Assembly (NCBI RefSeq): GCF_049896245.1
Contig: NZ_JAFCTX010000004.1
Span: 1 to 64,000, forward strand
Direction of reading: 5' to 3'
Source of the DNA: Cypionkella sp049896245
Lineage (GTDB): Bacteria; Pseudomonadota; Alphaproteobacteria; Rhodobacterales; Rhodobacteraceae
Length of the DNA: 64,000 nt
The position numbers were made by a program, and so were the translations under genes. A model generated the notes under the pieces. The model ran no database searches and was not told where the DNA came from. It saw nothing but the letters and a program-made list of their open reading frames with translations. Shown one piece after another: positions 7,930 to 15,689 of the stretch. Positions within the stretch are counted from its first letter, which is position 1. Every line of letters begins with the position of its first letter.

Positions 7930-8625
7930 TCAGCTTGTAACCCCGCTCAGCAACACCAGTTGATGCGGCGCGGTGACAGTGATCTTCTTGCGTTTGCTGG
8001 CGACAATGCCGTCTTTTTCCCAGGCGCTTAGCAGGCGGCTTACCGTGTGCAGCGTCGATCCTGTCATATCCGAGATGTTCTGGCGGGTGATCGGAAAGTC
8101 GATCTCTATACCAGCTTCGACCTTGCGCCCCATTTGGGTGATCAGCCGGAGCAACGCCGCTGCGATGCGCTGTTCGACCTGTTTGGTCGCCATCTCGACG
8201 ATGACGCTGTGCATATCGGCCATACGCTCGCCCACGACTGCATAGGTTTCGGTGGCAAATCCCTGATAGTTTGCGATGAACTCGGGCCAAAGCCGGTTGG
8301 GCCACGCCAACACGACACATTCCCCCGCCGCCATTGCGGTGGCGGGATAGGACTTGTGGCCCAAAGCCGCCCCGATGCCAAACAACTGTCCGGGGGCTAT
8401 GTGCAACAGAATAATCAGATCGCCCTGAGGCGTGGTGCGTTGCACGCGGATATGGCCATCCAGCAGCAGAAAAAACCGATCCACCGGCGTACCTTCGGAA
8501 AAGATCGCTTCGCCTGCTTCTACCCGAGCGGTCTGTGCGGCGTCCAAAATCTCGCGGATTTGAGGCCGCGTCAGGCTGCGGAACGGCGGCAGATTGGTCA
8601 GCAGACTTTCATCCAGTTTTTTCAC
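7930..8625 (-). CDS. nnrR: NnrR, Crp/Fnr-family NO-responsive regulator (copy 2)
   Basis: This is a 231-residue Crp/Fnr regulator. The sensor domain runs from about residue 15 to 130, and the helix-turn-helix is ITRQNISDMTGSTLHTVSRLL near residue 180. No Fe-S cysteine cluster is present, as in NnrR, the activator of nir and nor genes in Rhodobacter. I use the GTG at 8625 (VKKLDESLLTNLPPF), which has AAAGG at a good distance; the longer frame begins with TTG. It is divergent from pseudoazurin, with a TTG-N8-CAA box between them. Confidence 0.85.
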   Translation of the reverse strand: MKKLDESLLTNLPPFRSLTRPQIREILDAAQTARVEAGEAIFSEGTPVDRFFLLLDGHIRVQRTTPQGDLIILLHIAPGQLFGIGAALGHKSYPATAMAAGECVVLAWPNRLWPEFIANYQGFATETYAVVGERMADMHSVIVEMATKQVEQRIAAALLRLITQMGRKVEAGIEIDFPITRQNISDMTGSTLHTVSRLLSAWEKDGIVASKRKKITVTAPHQLVLLSGVTS

Positions 8626-8641
8626 GTCGCAGCCTTTGATG

Positions 8642-8655
8642 TTGTGGCAGCGCAA
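8642..8655 (+). promoter_or_regulatory. putative NnrR box for pseudoazurin
   Basis: TTGTGGCAGCGCAA fits TTG-N8-CAA with the same TTGTG left half as the norC and nirK boxes. The centre is 70 bp upstream of the pseudoazurin ATG and about 23 bp upstream of the divergent nnrR GTG. It could activate the first and repress the second. Confidence 0.65.
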
Positions 8656-8718
8656 AGAGCCGCATGGATCAACGGCCTATAACACGGTCAGGCCCAATAA
8701 ATCCCGAAAGGATACCGC

Positions 8719-9153
8719 ATGTTTTCGAAACTGACCATCGCCACTGCTGCAGCGCTGCTGCTGGCGACCTCTGCCTTTGCTGAAACGTTCGAGGTCAAGA
8801 TGCTGAACAAAGGTGCCGATGGCGCGATGGTGTTCGAACCTGCCTTCGTCAAAGCCGCCGTTGGCGACACCATCAATTTTATCTCACCCGACAAAGGCCA
8901 CAATGTCGAGTCGATTGAAGGCATGTTGCCCGATGGGGTTGAGCCGTTCAAAAGCAAGATGAGCGAAGACTTCACGCTGACCCTATCCGCCGAAGGACTA
9001 TATGGCGTCAAATGCACGCCGCACTATGCCATGGGCATGGTCGGGTTGATCCAAGTCGGTGCGCCCGTCAATCTCGATGCAGCGGCGGCGGTGGTCCAGA
9101 AGGGCAAGGCGAAGTCACGGTTTGAACCGCTGTTCGCACAAGTCGTGAAGTAG
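8719..9153 (+). CDS. pseudoazurin, blue copper electron carrier
   Basis: This is a 144-residue periplasmic cupredoxin. The signal peptide MFSKLTIATAAALLLATSAFA is followed by AETFEVKMLNKGADG. Type 1 copper ligands are visible: the His of DKGHNVES and the Cys, His and Met of KCTPHYAMGM. Pseudoazurins donate electrons to copper nitrite reductase and can serve nitric oxide and nitrous oxide reductases. The gene stands between nnrR and nirV-nirK, as expected for the direct donor of NirK. A very strong hairpin terminator follows the stop. Confidence 0.93.
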   Translation: MFSKLTIATAAALLLATSAFAETFEVKMLNKGADGAMVFEPAFVKAAVGDTINFISPDKGHNVESIEGMLPDGVEPFKSKMSEDFTLTLSAEGLYGVKCTPHYAMGMVGLIQVGAPVNLDAAAAVVQKGKAKSRFEPLFAQVVK

Positions 9154-9170
9154 TAAGCGGCGAAGCAATA

Positions 9171-9209
9171 CGGAAAGGGGCGGCTAGATCATCTAGCCGC
9201 CCCTTTCCG
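9171..9209. terminator. bidirectional hairpin between pseudoazurin and nirV
   Basis: The arm CGGAAAGGGGCGGCTAGAT (9171-9189) is followed by its perfect complement at 9191-9209. This gives a stem of about 17 bp with a small loop. It lies between two convergent genes and should stop transcription from both sides. Confidence 0.85.
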
Positions 9210-9224
9210 CTGGCAGTGGAACAA

Positions 9225-10052
9225 TCAGAAAACAGTGCGCACCAGTCGGAACCCCAGATAATCCGGCGGAACACCGACCGCACACCCGCCTGAACGCGCG
9301 TCACGGACAAAGTCGATGACAAAGCCACGATGCTTGCCTTGCACGGCGCGCACACCGCAATAATCGGTCCGACTTTCGATCACGGCTCCATCGGCAGTGA
9401 CCTTTCCGTTCTGAAAACAGCTGTTGGTCCATTCCCAGACATTGCCCGCAATATCGGCCACACCCGCGTCGTTCACCCCGAAGTAACCAAGCGGATGCAG
9501 CTCCAGATCGGCCTCGCCACGCCGTTCAACCTCACGCCGATAAGACGCGATCCAGCGCCGCGACGGGTCCGCTCCGTTTGCTTCGGCGGAAAAGCCGTCA
9601 TCGAACGCCCTGTCGCCCGCCAGCCGCAGCCATTCTGCATCGGTCGGCAGCCGCCACTCTTGCCCCGTAAGGGCCGAGAACCACCGCGCATAGGCCGTGG
9701 CATCACCATAATTGACGTTTGTCTGCGGCATGTTCTGACGGTTGCCATCAGGTGCAACCCGACAGGCGTTGGCCGCGACGCAAAGCGCGTACTCGGCTTC
9801 GCTCACATGGTATTTCATCACTTCAATAGCCGCAGCGTCGAGGGTTTGAAGCGGAGCATCAACAACCCGCGTGCCTTGCCGGAACTCGCCAGCAGGGCGA
9901 TATTTTTGGCGTCCAGCCTGCAACCGCACGGTCGCAGGCAAAGCCAGTACATCCGCTTGCTGTGGCCAGAACAGCCCCGCAGCACCGACGAGCCCCGCGA
10001 TTAAAATGGCCGCTGCAGTTCCGCATGTGATGTAGCCCGCACGTTGTGCCAT
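9225..10052 (-). CDS. nirV: NirV, formylglycine-generating-enzyme-like protein
   Basis: This is a 275-residue protein with one N-terminal membrane helix or signal anchor and a C-terminal FGE/sulfatase-modifying-factor domain (EWRLPTDAEW, AGNVWEWTNSC, YLGFRLVRT). NirV is regularly encoded next to nirK in alphaproteobacteria, and its role in nitrite reductase function is not settled. I chose the ATG at 10052 (MAQRAGYITCG), preceded by GGGGCGG; the longer frame to 10121 would start within the nirK stop region. A hairpin separates it from nirK. Confidence 0.88.
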   Translation of the reverse strand: MAQRAGYITCGTAAAILIAGLVGAAGLFWPQQADVLALPATVRLQAGRQKYRPAGEFRQGTRVVDAPLQTLDAAAIEVMKYHVSEAEYALCVAANACRVAPDGNRQNMPQTNVNYGDATAYARWFSALTGQEWRLPTDAEWLRLAGDRAFDDGFSAEANGADPSRRWIASYRREVERRGEADLELHPLGYFGVNDAGVADIAGNVWEWTNSCFQNGKVTADGAVIESRTDYCGVRAVQGKHRGFVIDFVRDARSGGCAVGVPPDYLGFRLVRTVF

Positions 10053-10072
10053 TTCCGCCCCCCATTCATGAC

Positions 10073-10101
10073 AACGGCAGCCCCACACAAGGGCTGCCGT
10101 T
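10073..10101 (-). terminator. hairpin between nirK and nirV
   Basis: This is a perfect 11-bp stem (arms 10073-10083 and 10091-10101, loop of seven). There is no run of U after it on the nirK-nirV strand, so it is more likely an attenuator or a 3'-end stabiliser that lowers nirV relative to nirK. Confidence 0.6.
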
Positions 10102-10120
10102 CTGTGGTTGGCCGTTTGCA

Positions 10121-11269
10121 TTATGGCAAGGCCGTGCGGCCATCGTGCGCCACGTCATATTCCACCGGCGCCACAACTTGCTGCATCAGATCATTGTTCC
10201 AGTCGCCGCCGACCACCACATGCGCCGTGGCACCAAGGTTGACCGCCTCGATCAGGTTATGGTTGACATAGGCGTAAACGCCGGGCTGTAAGAATTTGTA
10301 CAGCGCAGCCCCAGCCGAGCCGCCTCGGATGAACCAGGTCTCCAGATCACGCTCGGGCGGGTTGTTGAACTTGCCGGTGTCCCAGACCAGATCGCCATGC
10401 CCGCCGATCAAATGCGGGCGGCTGTCACGATTGGCTTGGCTGTGAACGAACAGCACTGTCTCGCCCTGGTCGGCGGTCAAGGCGGTGTCGCCCGTCAGCG
10501 CGCCAACCTTGCCATTGAACACCACATGCGTCGGAATCAAACCGTTCATCACTGCCAGCGTGTCAGCATAGCTTTCGCCCGCATCGGTATAACGTTTATA
10601 GGCGCCATTCGCGTCCCGCGGGATATAGAAGTCGTTCTCACCGATGTAATACATGCGATCATAGCTGACGGGATGGCCAAGATGATCTTTCAGACCGTCC
10701 CGTGGCAGCACCATGATGCAGCCCGACATGCCAGACACCACATGCCAAGGGATCATCGGGCCACCGGGCGCACAGTGATAAACAAATACCCCCGGTCGTG
10801 TCGCCTTGAACCGCAGCACGGTTTTTTCGCCGGGGTTCACCAGTGTCAACGCGCCGCCGCCCAGCGCGCCTGTGGCGGCGTGAAAGTCGATATTGTGTTG
10901 CAGCATGTTTTCAGGCGGGTTGAACAGCGTCAGTTCAACATAATCCCCCTCATGCACCACCATCATTGGACCGGGCGTTGATCCGTTGTAGGTAAAGGCC
11001 TGCAGCCACGCATCTTCATCAATCTGCACCTCTTTCTCGATGATCTTCATCTCGAACTCAACGATCTGTGGCTCGCTCGTCGCGACTTGCTCATGCGCAT
11101 GGACAAACGGCGGTGCTACCAGTTTGACCTTGCGCCGGGTCAGCGTGGACAGATCCACTGGTGCGGCGCCACCATTTGCCGCAACCTCTTGCGCACTGGC
11201 CGCTTTGATCACGAGAGGGGCTGCGGCAACGAATGCGGCCCCCATCAGGGCTGCGCGTCTGGTAAACAT
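10121..11269 (-). CDS. nirK: NirK, copper-containing nitrite reductase
   Basis: This 382-residue protein reduces nitrite to NO in the periplasm. A twin-arginine-type signal (MFTRRAALMGAAFVAAAPL) opens the protein. Two cupredoxin domains follow. HNIDFHAATG carries the catalytic Asp and copper-binding His residues, and HCAPGGPMIPWHVVSGM carries type 1 and type 2 copper ligands. Two adjacent ATGs exist (11272 and 11269); the second is at better distance from GGAG. The length matches the family. An NnrR box lies 69 bp upstream and nirV follows downstream. Confidence 0.96.
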   Translation of the reverse strand: MFTRRAALMGAAFVAAAPLVIKAASAQEVAANGGAAPVDLSTLTRRKVKLVAPPFVHAHEQVATSEPQIVEFEMKIIEKEVQIDEDAWLQAFTYNGSTPGPMMVVHEGDYVELTLFNPPENMLQHNIDFHAATGALGGGALTLVNPGEKTVLRFKATRPGVFVYHCAPGGPMIPWHVVSGMSGCIMVLPRDGLKDHLGHPVSYDRMYYIGENDFYIPRDANGAYKRYTDAGESYADTLAVMNGLIPTHVVFNGKVGALTGDTALTADQGETVLFVHSQANRDSRPHLIGGHGDLVWDTGKFNNPPERDLETWFIRGGSAGAALYKFLQPGVYAYVNHNLIEAVNLGATAHVVVGGDWNNDLMQQVVAPVEYDVAHDGRTALP

Positions 11270-11331
11270 CATTCTCTCCTTGTTCGAACCTGCGATTTCC
11301 CAAGTAATGAACCTCGGCCCGGACAAGTTGG

Positions 11332-11345
11332 TTGTTCCCGCACAA
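11332..11345 (-). promoter_or_regulatory. putative NnrR box for nirK
   Basis: On the minus strand this reads TTGTGCGGGAACAA. It has the same half sites as the norC box (TTGTG and AACAA) and lies 69 bp upstream of the nirK start, in the same orientation. Confidence 0.7.
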
Positions 11346-11599
11346 TAACCATGGGGAAACAAAGCTAAGTCATGCGGAGCAGCCACGCGTTTCCAGTCTG
11401 CCCGCCGCCATCCAAATCGCCACAAGTTACCGGATTCTGCGGCCTTCGACACGGTTGATGTAAATAATGAAAATTTATGACCCGTAGAACGTGTCTATCT
11501 TAAAACTAAGATCGCCAGCATGTGCTGTTTGGCGCGACGTACGAGCACGTGCCCATTGCGTGTAGCGCAATGCAAGGTGCAATTCCGTGGATCAAGACG
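11346..11599. other. intergenic stretch upstream of nirK
   Basis: No gene is seen. It contains an AT-rich patch near 11460-11515 and a perfect palindrome at 11555-11571 (ATTGCG-TGTAG-CGCAAT) of unknown meaning. The palindrome has a nine-base rather than eight-base spacing between TTG and CAA, so it is not the NnrR pattern. Confidence 0.4.
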
Positions 11600-11934
11600 C
11601 CTGACTGATCGCTTCTTTCGAAATGCGCGGTCGCCGGGCCGAGCAGGCAAATGACAGCTTCCCGCTCTTTGCGCATGCTACAGCGTCATTGTGCCTGGCC
11701 CCCTTTGCAACCGTCGTCTCATCGTCAAGCGCCGTGGCGCAGCATGGTAATCCCCCCATTTTCAACGGGGTGCCTTCATAGAACTTACGCAGCCATTTCA
11801 GTTTCTGGGCAGGTGTCATTCCGCCGATGCCCCATTGCCCGGCAATGGCATCATGCCATGCTCGCGGCGCAGCTGAGCCACCGTCACACCGCCTTCGGCC
11901 TGCCGCAGGATCGCAATGATCGTAACCGCCCCAT
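11600..11934 (-). pseudogene. IS3-type OrfA transposase remnant
   Basis: A minus-strand frame gives TIIAILRQAEGGVTVAQL followed by RREHGM, the helix-turn-helix start of IS3-family OrfA proteins. After a frameshift the reading continues as WGIGGMTPAQKLKWLRKFYE, which fits the following region weakly. No complete transposase or clear inverted terminal repeat was found, so this is a dead fragment. The boundaries are approximate. Confidence 0.6.
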
Positions 11935-11985
11935 TGATACCGCAGCTTACGCGGCTTGACTGTCCATTTCGGATGCCAGCAGCGC

Positions 11986-12565
11986 TCAATTCCACGGCAG
12001 TAATTCATCCAGCCTGTTGATCTTGTGGTCGTGGATGCGGTCGAGGACGTCAGCGCGATAGGCCAGTGGATTGAGGCCGTTCAGCTTTGCCGTTTCAATC
12101 ACCACCATCGCCCGTGCCAGAGTTTCCGTGCCAGAGTCTCCGCGCCAGTATCGGCCCCGGCAAAGCGCCAATTTTTTCTTGCAATTCCAACCCAGCCGCA
12201 GGGCGCGTTCGGCGGGATTGTTGTCGATGGCCACACGCCCGTCGGCCAGCAACAGGCTGAAGGCTTGCTGCCGAGCGAGGCCATGGCGGAAAGCTTTGGC
12301 CAGATCGCTTTTGCGCGGAATGCGCAACAACCGCTGTTCGGACCAGACAAAGAACGCCGTCACATAGGGCAGGCTGTCACATTGGGCAGGCTGTCACATT
12401 GGGTAGGCTGAGCTTTTGACGTACCGCATGGCGGACATCAGCGGGCTGGCGTTGATGTCGCGCGCGATATCATAGAACTTGCCAATCCGGTCGAGTGCCT
12501 TGCGGGCGATCTCGGATTTGGTCGGGGTCCAGAAGTCATGGAAGTCACGGCGCAAGGGGGCCCAA
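11986..12565 (-). pseudogene. IS66-family transposase (TnpC) 3' fragment
   Basis: The frame at 11986-12363 ends with VAIDNNPAERALRLGW...ETAKLNGLNPLAYRADVL...NRLDELLPWN, the hallmark C-terminus of IS66 transposases. Further upstream (about 12420-12565) another frame reads RRDFHDFWTPTKSEIARKAL, the preceding part of the same protein. Frameshifts and a 17-bp triplication separate the pieces, and the N-terminal half is missing. It is a non-functional remnant. Confidence 0.85.
12361..12411. repeat. 17-bp tandem repeat, three copies, in IS66 remnant
   Basis: Three direct copies of CACATTGGGCAGGCTGT stand head to tail (12361-12377, 12378-12394, 12395-12411), with one to two mismatches in the outer copies. 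The insertion disrupts the IS66 reading frame. Confidence 0.9.
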
Positions 12566-12609
12566 CATGCGGCTTCGCCAAACGCGCTGTGCCATCAGGT
12601 TCAGGCGCG

Positions 12610-12765
12610 TAGAGTTTGCCATACCATTATGACGACCACGATCAGCTGCGCCGACACCTTGATTTGTTATAGATACCTACAACCACGCCCGGCGACTCAA
12701 GACCCTCACGCCAGCACAGTTCATCTGCAAGCAATGGCAGGCAAGGACGGGACTTTTCTGTGAAA
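12610..12765 (+). pseudogene. IS481-type transposase C-terminal remnant
   Basis: The plus strand reads PYHYDDHDQLRRHLDLL and then, after a frame change, TYNHARRLKTLTPAQFICKQ. Together these match the C-terminal part of IS481-type transposases. Only about 50 residues remain, with a frameshift and no terminal repeat found. It is the third transposase type in about 1.2 kb. Confidence 0.7.
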
Positions 12766-12846
12766 AGCCGTGCTGCTTGACCTTGGCACCATACCCCCGG
12801 ATATGGCATACTTTAAGGCCTGTCTTGCGCACCAAAGTCTTGCAGA

Positions 12847-12886
12847 AAACCCCGCGCCTTAATTGGTTGCGGGGTTTCTTGTTTTT
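12847..12886 (+). terminator. hairpin with T-rich tail before the Gfo/Idh gene
   Basis: The arm AAACCCCGC (12847-12855) pairs with GCGGGGTTT (12869-12877), and CTTGTTTTT follows. It resembles an intrinsic terminator on the plus strand. It may be a relic that insulates the next gene from the IS debris. Confidence 0.6.
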
Positions 12887-12929
12887 CGGCTTTGGTGTGG
12901 GTGGGATTTGCGGATTTGTGGAGGTGGAC

Positions 12930-13913
12930 ATGCTGCGTTGGGGAATTGCCGGGACCGGGTTTATTTCGGACACGATGGCGCGGGCGATTGCCAGCAGTGC
13001 AGGGTCGCAGATGGTTGCCGTGAGCGGGCAGGATGCGGGACGGCTGACCGGGTTTGCGGATCGGTTTGGGATTGCGGGGCGGTATCAAAGTTATGAGGCT
13101 ATGCTGCGTGATCCTGGCGTGGATGCCGTTTACATTGGGTTGCCCAGCCATTTGCACGGTCAGGCGGTGAGTGCCGCGGCGGCGCAGGGCAAGATGATCG
13201 TGTCGGAGAAGCCTTTGACGACGACGATGGCCGAGGCGGCAGCTTTGGCAGAGGCGGTGCGGGGGTGGGATGTGTTTTTCGTCGAAGGGCTGATGTATCT
13301 GCAGCATCCGCTGATTGCGGCGATGGCGGAGGTGATCGCTTGCGGTCGGCTTGGGGCTATACGCTCGGTGCGCGGGAGTTATGCGGCGGATATTTGGCGG
13401 GTGGTGAACCCGAAGGGGCGCGGCACGATTTATAATCTGGGCTGCTATCCGGTGAGTTTGTTGCAGTATGTGATGCAGGTGGCTTATGGGGCTAAGGCGT
13501 TTGGGCAGCGTCAGACCAGTGGTTTTGGCAATATCGGCGCGGATGGCATGATCTGCGATGCGGCGATGGCGGTACGGTTTGACAATGGGGTGCTGGCGTC
13601 AATGCAGGCCAGTGACAGCTATGGCATGGCGTTTGAATTTGCGGTCAGTGGCGAGAAGGCGGTTTTGCGCTGTAAGACCAATCCTTGGTTGCCGGGGGTG
13701 GGAGAGAATATCCTGTTGGTGCAGCCGCATGAGGGTGCTGCTGAGGAGATTGTGGTCAGCACTGGGCTGGACGCGTTTCAGCATCAGGTGGCTTGTGTCG
13801 AGAACGCGCAGCGGCTGGGGTTGAAGCAGGCAAGCCGCCCTGCCCCACAGCTTTCGGATTCGCTGGAGGTCATGGCGATGCTGACCGCTTGGGAGGCGGA
13901 TTGTTTGGTCTAG
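12930..13913 (+). CDS. Gfo/Idh/MocA family oxidoreductase
   Basis: This is a 327-residue NAD(P)-dependent oxidoreductase of the glucose-fructose oxidoreductase/inositol dehydrogenase family. The Rossmann start is RWGIAGTGFISDTMARA, and VSEKPLTT carries the conserved Lys-Pro of the family. The substrate is probably a sugar or cyclitol but cannot be told from sequence. I chose the ATG at 12930 (MLRWGIAG), with GGAGGTGG upstream; the longer frame runs back into transposase debris. It stands alone, and codons are strongly G-rich. No partner gene suggests a pathway. Confidence 0.85.
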   Translation: MLRWGIAGTGFISDTMARAIASSAGSQMVAVSGQDAGRLTGFADRFGIAGRYQSYEAMLRDPGVDAVYIGLPSHLHGQAVSAAAAQGKMIVSEKPLTTTMAEAAALAEAVRGWDVFFVEGLMYLQHPLIAAMAEVIACGRLGAIRSVRGSYAADIWRVVNPKGRGTIYNLGCYPVSLLQYVMQVAYGAKAFGQRQTSGFGNIGADGMICDAAMAVRFDNGVLASMQASDSYGMAFEFAVSGEKAVLRCKTNPWLPGVGENILLVQPHEGAAEEIVVSTGLDAFQHQVACVENAQRLGLKQASRPAPQLSDSLEVMAMLTAWEADCLV

Positions 13914-14141
13914 GTGGGGACAAAGCTTTACAACCGGTTGCGTTTGATTTGATGCAGGGGTCTTTGATCGCCGAATAAACCTTCCCAGCGGGGAAACGCT
14001 TGTGGTTTACCTTCGTTTTGCGCTGCTTTCTTACAACATCTTGTGGTTTTGTTTCGCGCTGTAGGTTGAAAAAGCGTTAACGATTGAGACGATCACTGGT
14101 GCGGCTTCTGATTGCATTGCGCCTGATCAAACCCAATTTCG
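13914..14141. other. intergenic region, convergent genes
   Basis: These 228 bases lie between the ends of the Gfo/Idh gene and the FAD-binding protein gene. I see no reading frame with a start signal and no clear terminator hairpin. Confidence 0.4.
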
Positions 14142-15530
14142 TTATACCACCGCGATTTCAACCGCCAAGCGGGCCACCTGTTCGCGGATGTCGGGGATGG
14201 CGGTGATCTCCCAGAATGCCGCGCGCGAGGCGGGGCCAATGACATGGATGCGCGCGCTGACCCCGCCGTCGTGCGCTATCAGGCGGCAGTGCGCGTCCAC
14301 CTCTAGCCCGATCCGCAACGGGTCGATGCGGGCGGCTTTTTGCGCCAGCAGGCTGGCCACCAAAGGCGTTGCGTTCAGTTCGGGATCGCGGCGGATGCCC
14401 CGGCAATCAATGATGCGGGACGCGGTGATCGCATCGCTGTGCTTGCTGCCATAGGGCCGGATATAGGCGAAGAATCCGCCTTCGGGGCGGACCACGGCGT
14501 CTTGGAAGGCGGCTTTGCGGATGGTGAGTTGGCCATCCAGTATCGCCTGATGCAAGGCGGCCTGTGACTGCGGCGGGATGCGGTGGCGGTGGACATCCCA
14601 CCATGTCGCGGCATGGCGCAGAAAGCGGGCGCGCTCGGGCACCGGCAAGCCGCGCCACAGGGTTGTGACATGCGGGCGGATGCCATCGACGGCATCGCGC
14701 CATGTGCCGCCCTGCGCCACAGCGGCGCGGGCCAGACCACGCGCCCATGCCAGCAGGGTAGAGGCCGTGGCCCCGCGCGGCAGGTGTTTGCCATCTAGCT
14801 GCATCGGCTTGGTGGCGGTGTGATCGCGCGGCAACAGGCCCCGGCGCGACAGTGACAGGATCGGCCCGGTGTGGCCCGAGCGCAGGATGGTCAGCACCTG
14901 ATCCACCATCGACAGGCCAGAGCCGATGATGATGATGCGCGATTGCGGCGGCGGCGGTTCTTGTGGCGCCCATGCGTCGGTCAGCGGCCATTCGCGGGCT
15001 TGGTCGGGGATGACATGACCGGTTGCCAACACGGCGCGGTCGGCTTGCAGGGTTTTGCCATCGGCAAGGTGCAGGGTGACGCCAGAGTCGGTTTCGGTCA
15101 GGTCGGTCACGTCTTGATAGATTCGGGTCAGGCGGGGGTCGGCGTCCCATTCGGCCAGAAGTGCGCCGAGATAGCGGCCATAGGTGGCGCGGCTGACGAA
15201 ACCCTGATCATTCACCGTGGTGTCTTGGTGGCGTTGCAGCCATGCGTGGAAATGCTGTGGATCTTCTGGGAAGCCGCTCATGTTATGGACGCGAGTGTTC
15301 AGCAGATGCTCGGGGTCGATGGTGCTGTAGGCGACGCCGGCACCCATCGCACCCGAGCGTTCGATCAGCGTGACATGGGCGGTATTTGCTTGGCGCAGCA
15401 GATGCACCGCCATCAGCACGCCACTGGCACCGCCGCCGATAACAGCGACCTGCGCGCCTTTCGGCGGGCCGGAGGAGAGGTTCGCTGGAGCGCGGGCGGC
15501 TGGTGTCGGGGGGATGAACAGATCGTTCAT
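14142..15530 (-). CDS. FAD/NAD(P)-binding protein (HI0933/YdhS-like)
   Basis: This is a 462-residue flavoprotein-like oxidoreductase. The N-terminal dinucleotide site is VAVIGGGASGVLMAVHLL and a second glycine-rich motif is IIIIGSGLSMVDQVL near residue 200. ATGHVIP follows the usual FAD-contact position. Family members of this type (NAD_binding_9) are often of unknown substrate and sometimes act in hydroxylation of small metabolites. The ATG overlaps the stop of the upstream 50-residue gene by four bases, making a three-gene minus-strand set with the hydrolase at 15690-16271. Confidence 0.75.
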   Translation of the reverse strand: MNDLFIPPTPAARAPANLSSGPPKGAQVAVIGGGASGVLMAVHLLRQANTAHVTLIERSGAMGAGVAYSTIDPEHLLNTRVHNMSGFPEDPQHFHAWLQRHQDTTVNDQGFVSRATYGRYLGALLAEWDADPRLTRIYQDVTDLTETDSGVTLHLADGKTLQADRAVLATGHVIPDQAREWPLTDAWAPQEPPPPQSRIIIIGSGLSMVDQVLTILRSGHTGPILSLSRRGLLPRDHTATKPMQLDGKHLPRGATASTLLAWARGLARAAVAQGGTWRDAVDGIRPHVTTLWRGLPVPERARFLRHAATWWDVHRHRIPPQSQAALHQAILDGQLTIRKAAFQDAVVRPEGGFFAYIRPYGSKHSDAITASRIIDCRGIRRDPELNATPLVASLLAQKAARIDPLRIGLEVDAHCRLIAHDGGVSARIHVIGPASRAAFWEITAIPDIREQVARLAVEIAVV

Positions 15531-15679
15531 AGCAGGCCTATGGTGATCAGGCTGAGGATGGTGATCATCAGCAAAACGGAGGCGGCCCAGAGATGGCTGG
15601 GCGCGGGTGCTGTGGGTGCGTCGATGCCTTGGCTGGCAAGGTAAGCCTCAAGACCGGGATCATAACCGTAATAGAACAT
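15527..15679 (-). CDS. 50-aa single-helix membrane peptide
   Basis: This is a 50-codon gene. The product starts MFYYGYDPGLEAYLASQGI and ends with one hydrophobic helix (LWAASVLLMITILSLITIGLL). AGGAGA lies at a good distance before the ATG. Its stop overlaps the start of the FAD-binding protein gene (ATGA), and the hydrolase gene ends 10 bases upstream, so the three are likely co-transcribed. I do not recognise the family; a role as a membrane anchor for the neighbour enzyme is only a guess. Confidence 0.65.
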   Translation of the reverse strand: MFYYGYDPGLEAYLASQGIDAPTAPAPSHLWAASVLLMITILSLITIGLL

Positions 15680-15689
15680 CGGATGTCTC

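Noticed and set aside
11555..11571. Palindrome ATTGCG-TGTAG-CGCAAT as a fourth NnrR box
   Set aside because: The spacing between TTG and CAA is nine, not eight, and it lies about 290 bp from the nirK start with no other promoter signal.
12361..12411. CRISPR-like array from the 17-bp repeats
   Set aside because: The copies are directly adjacent without spacers and lie in a transposase relic; no cas genes are present.
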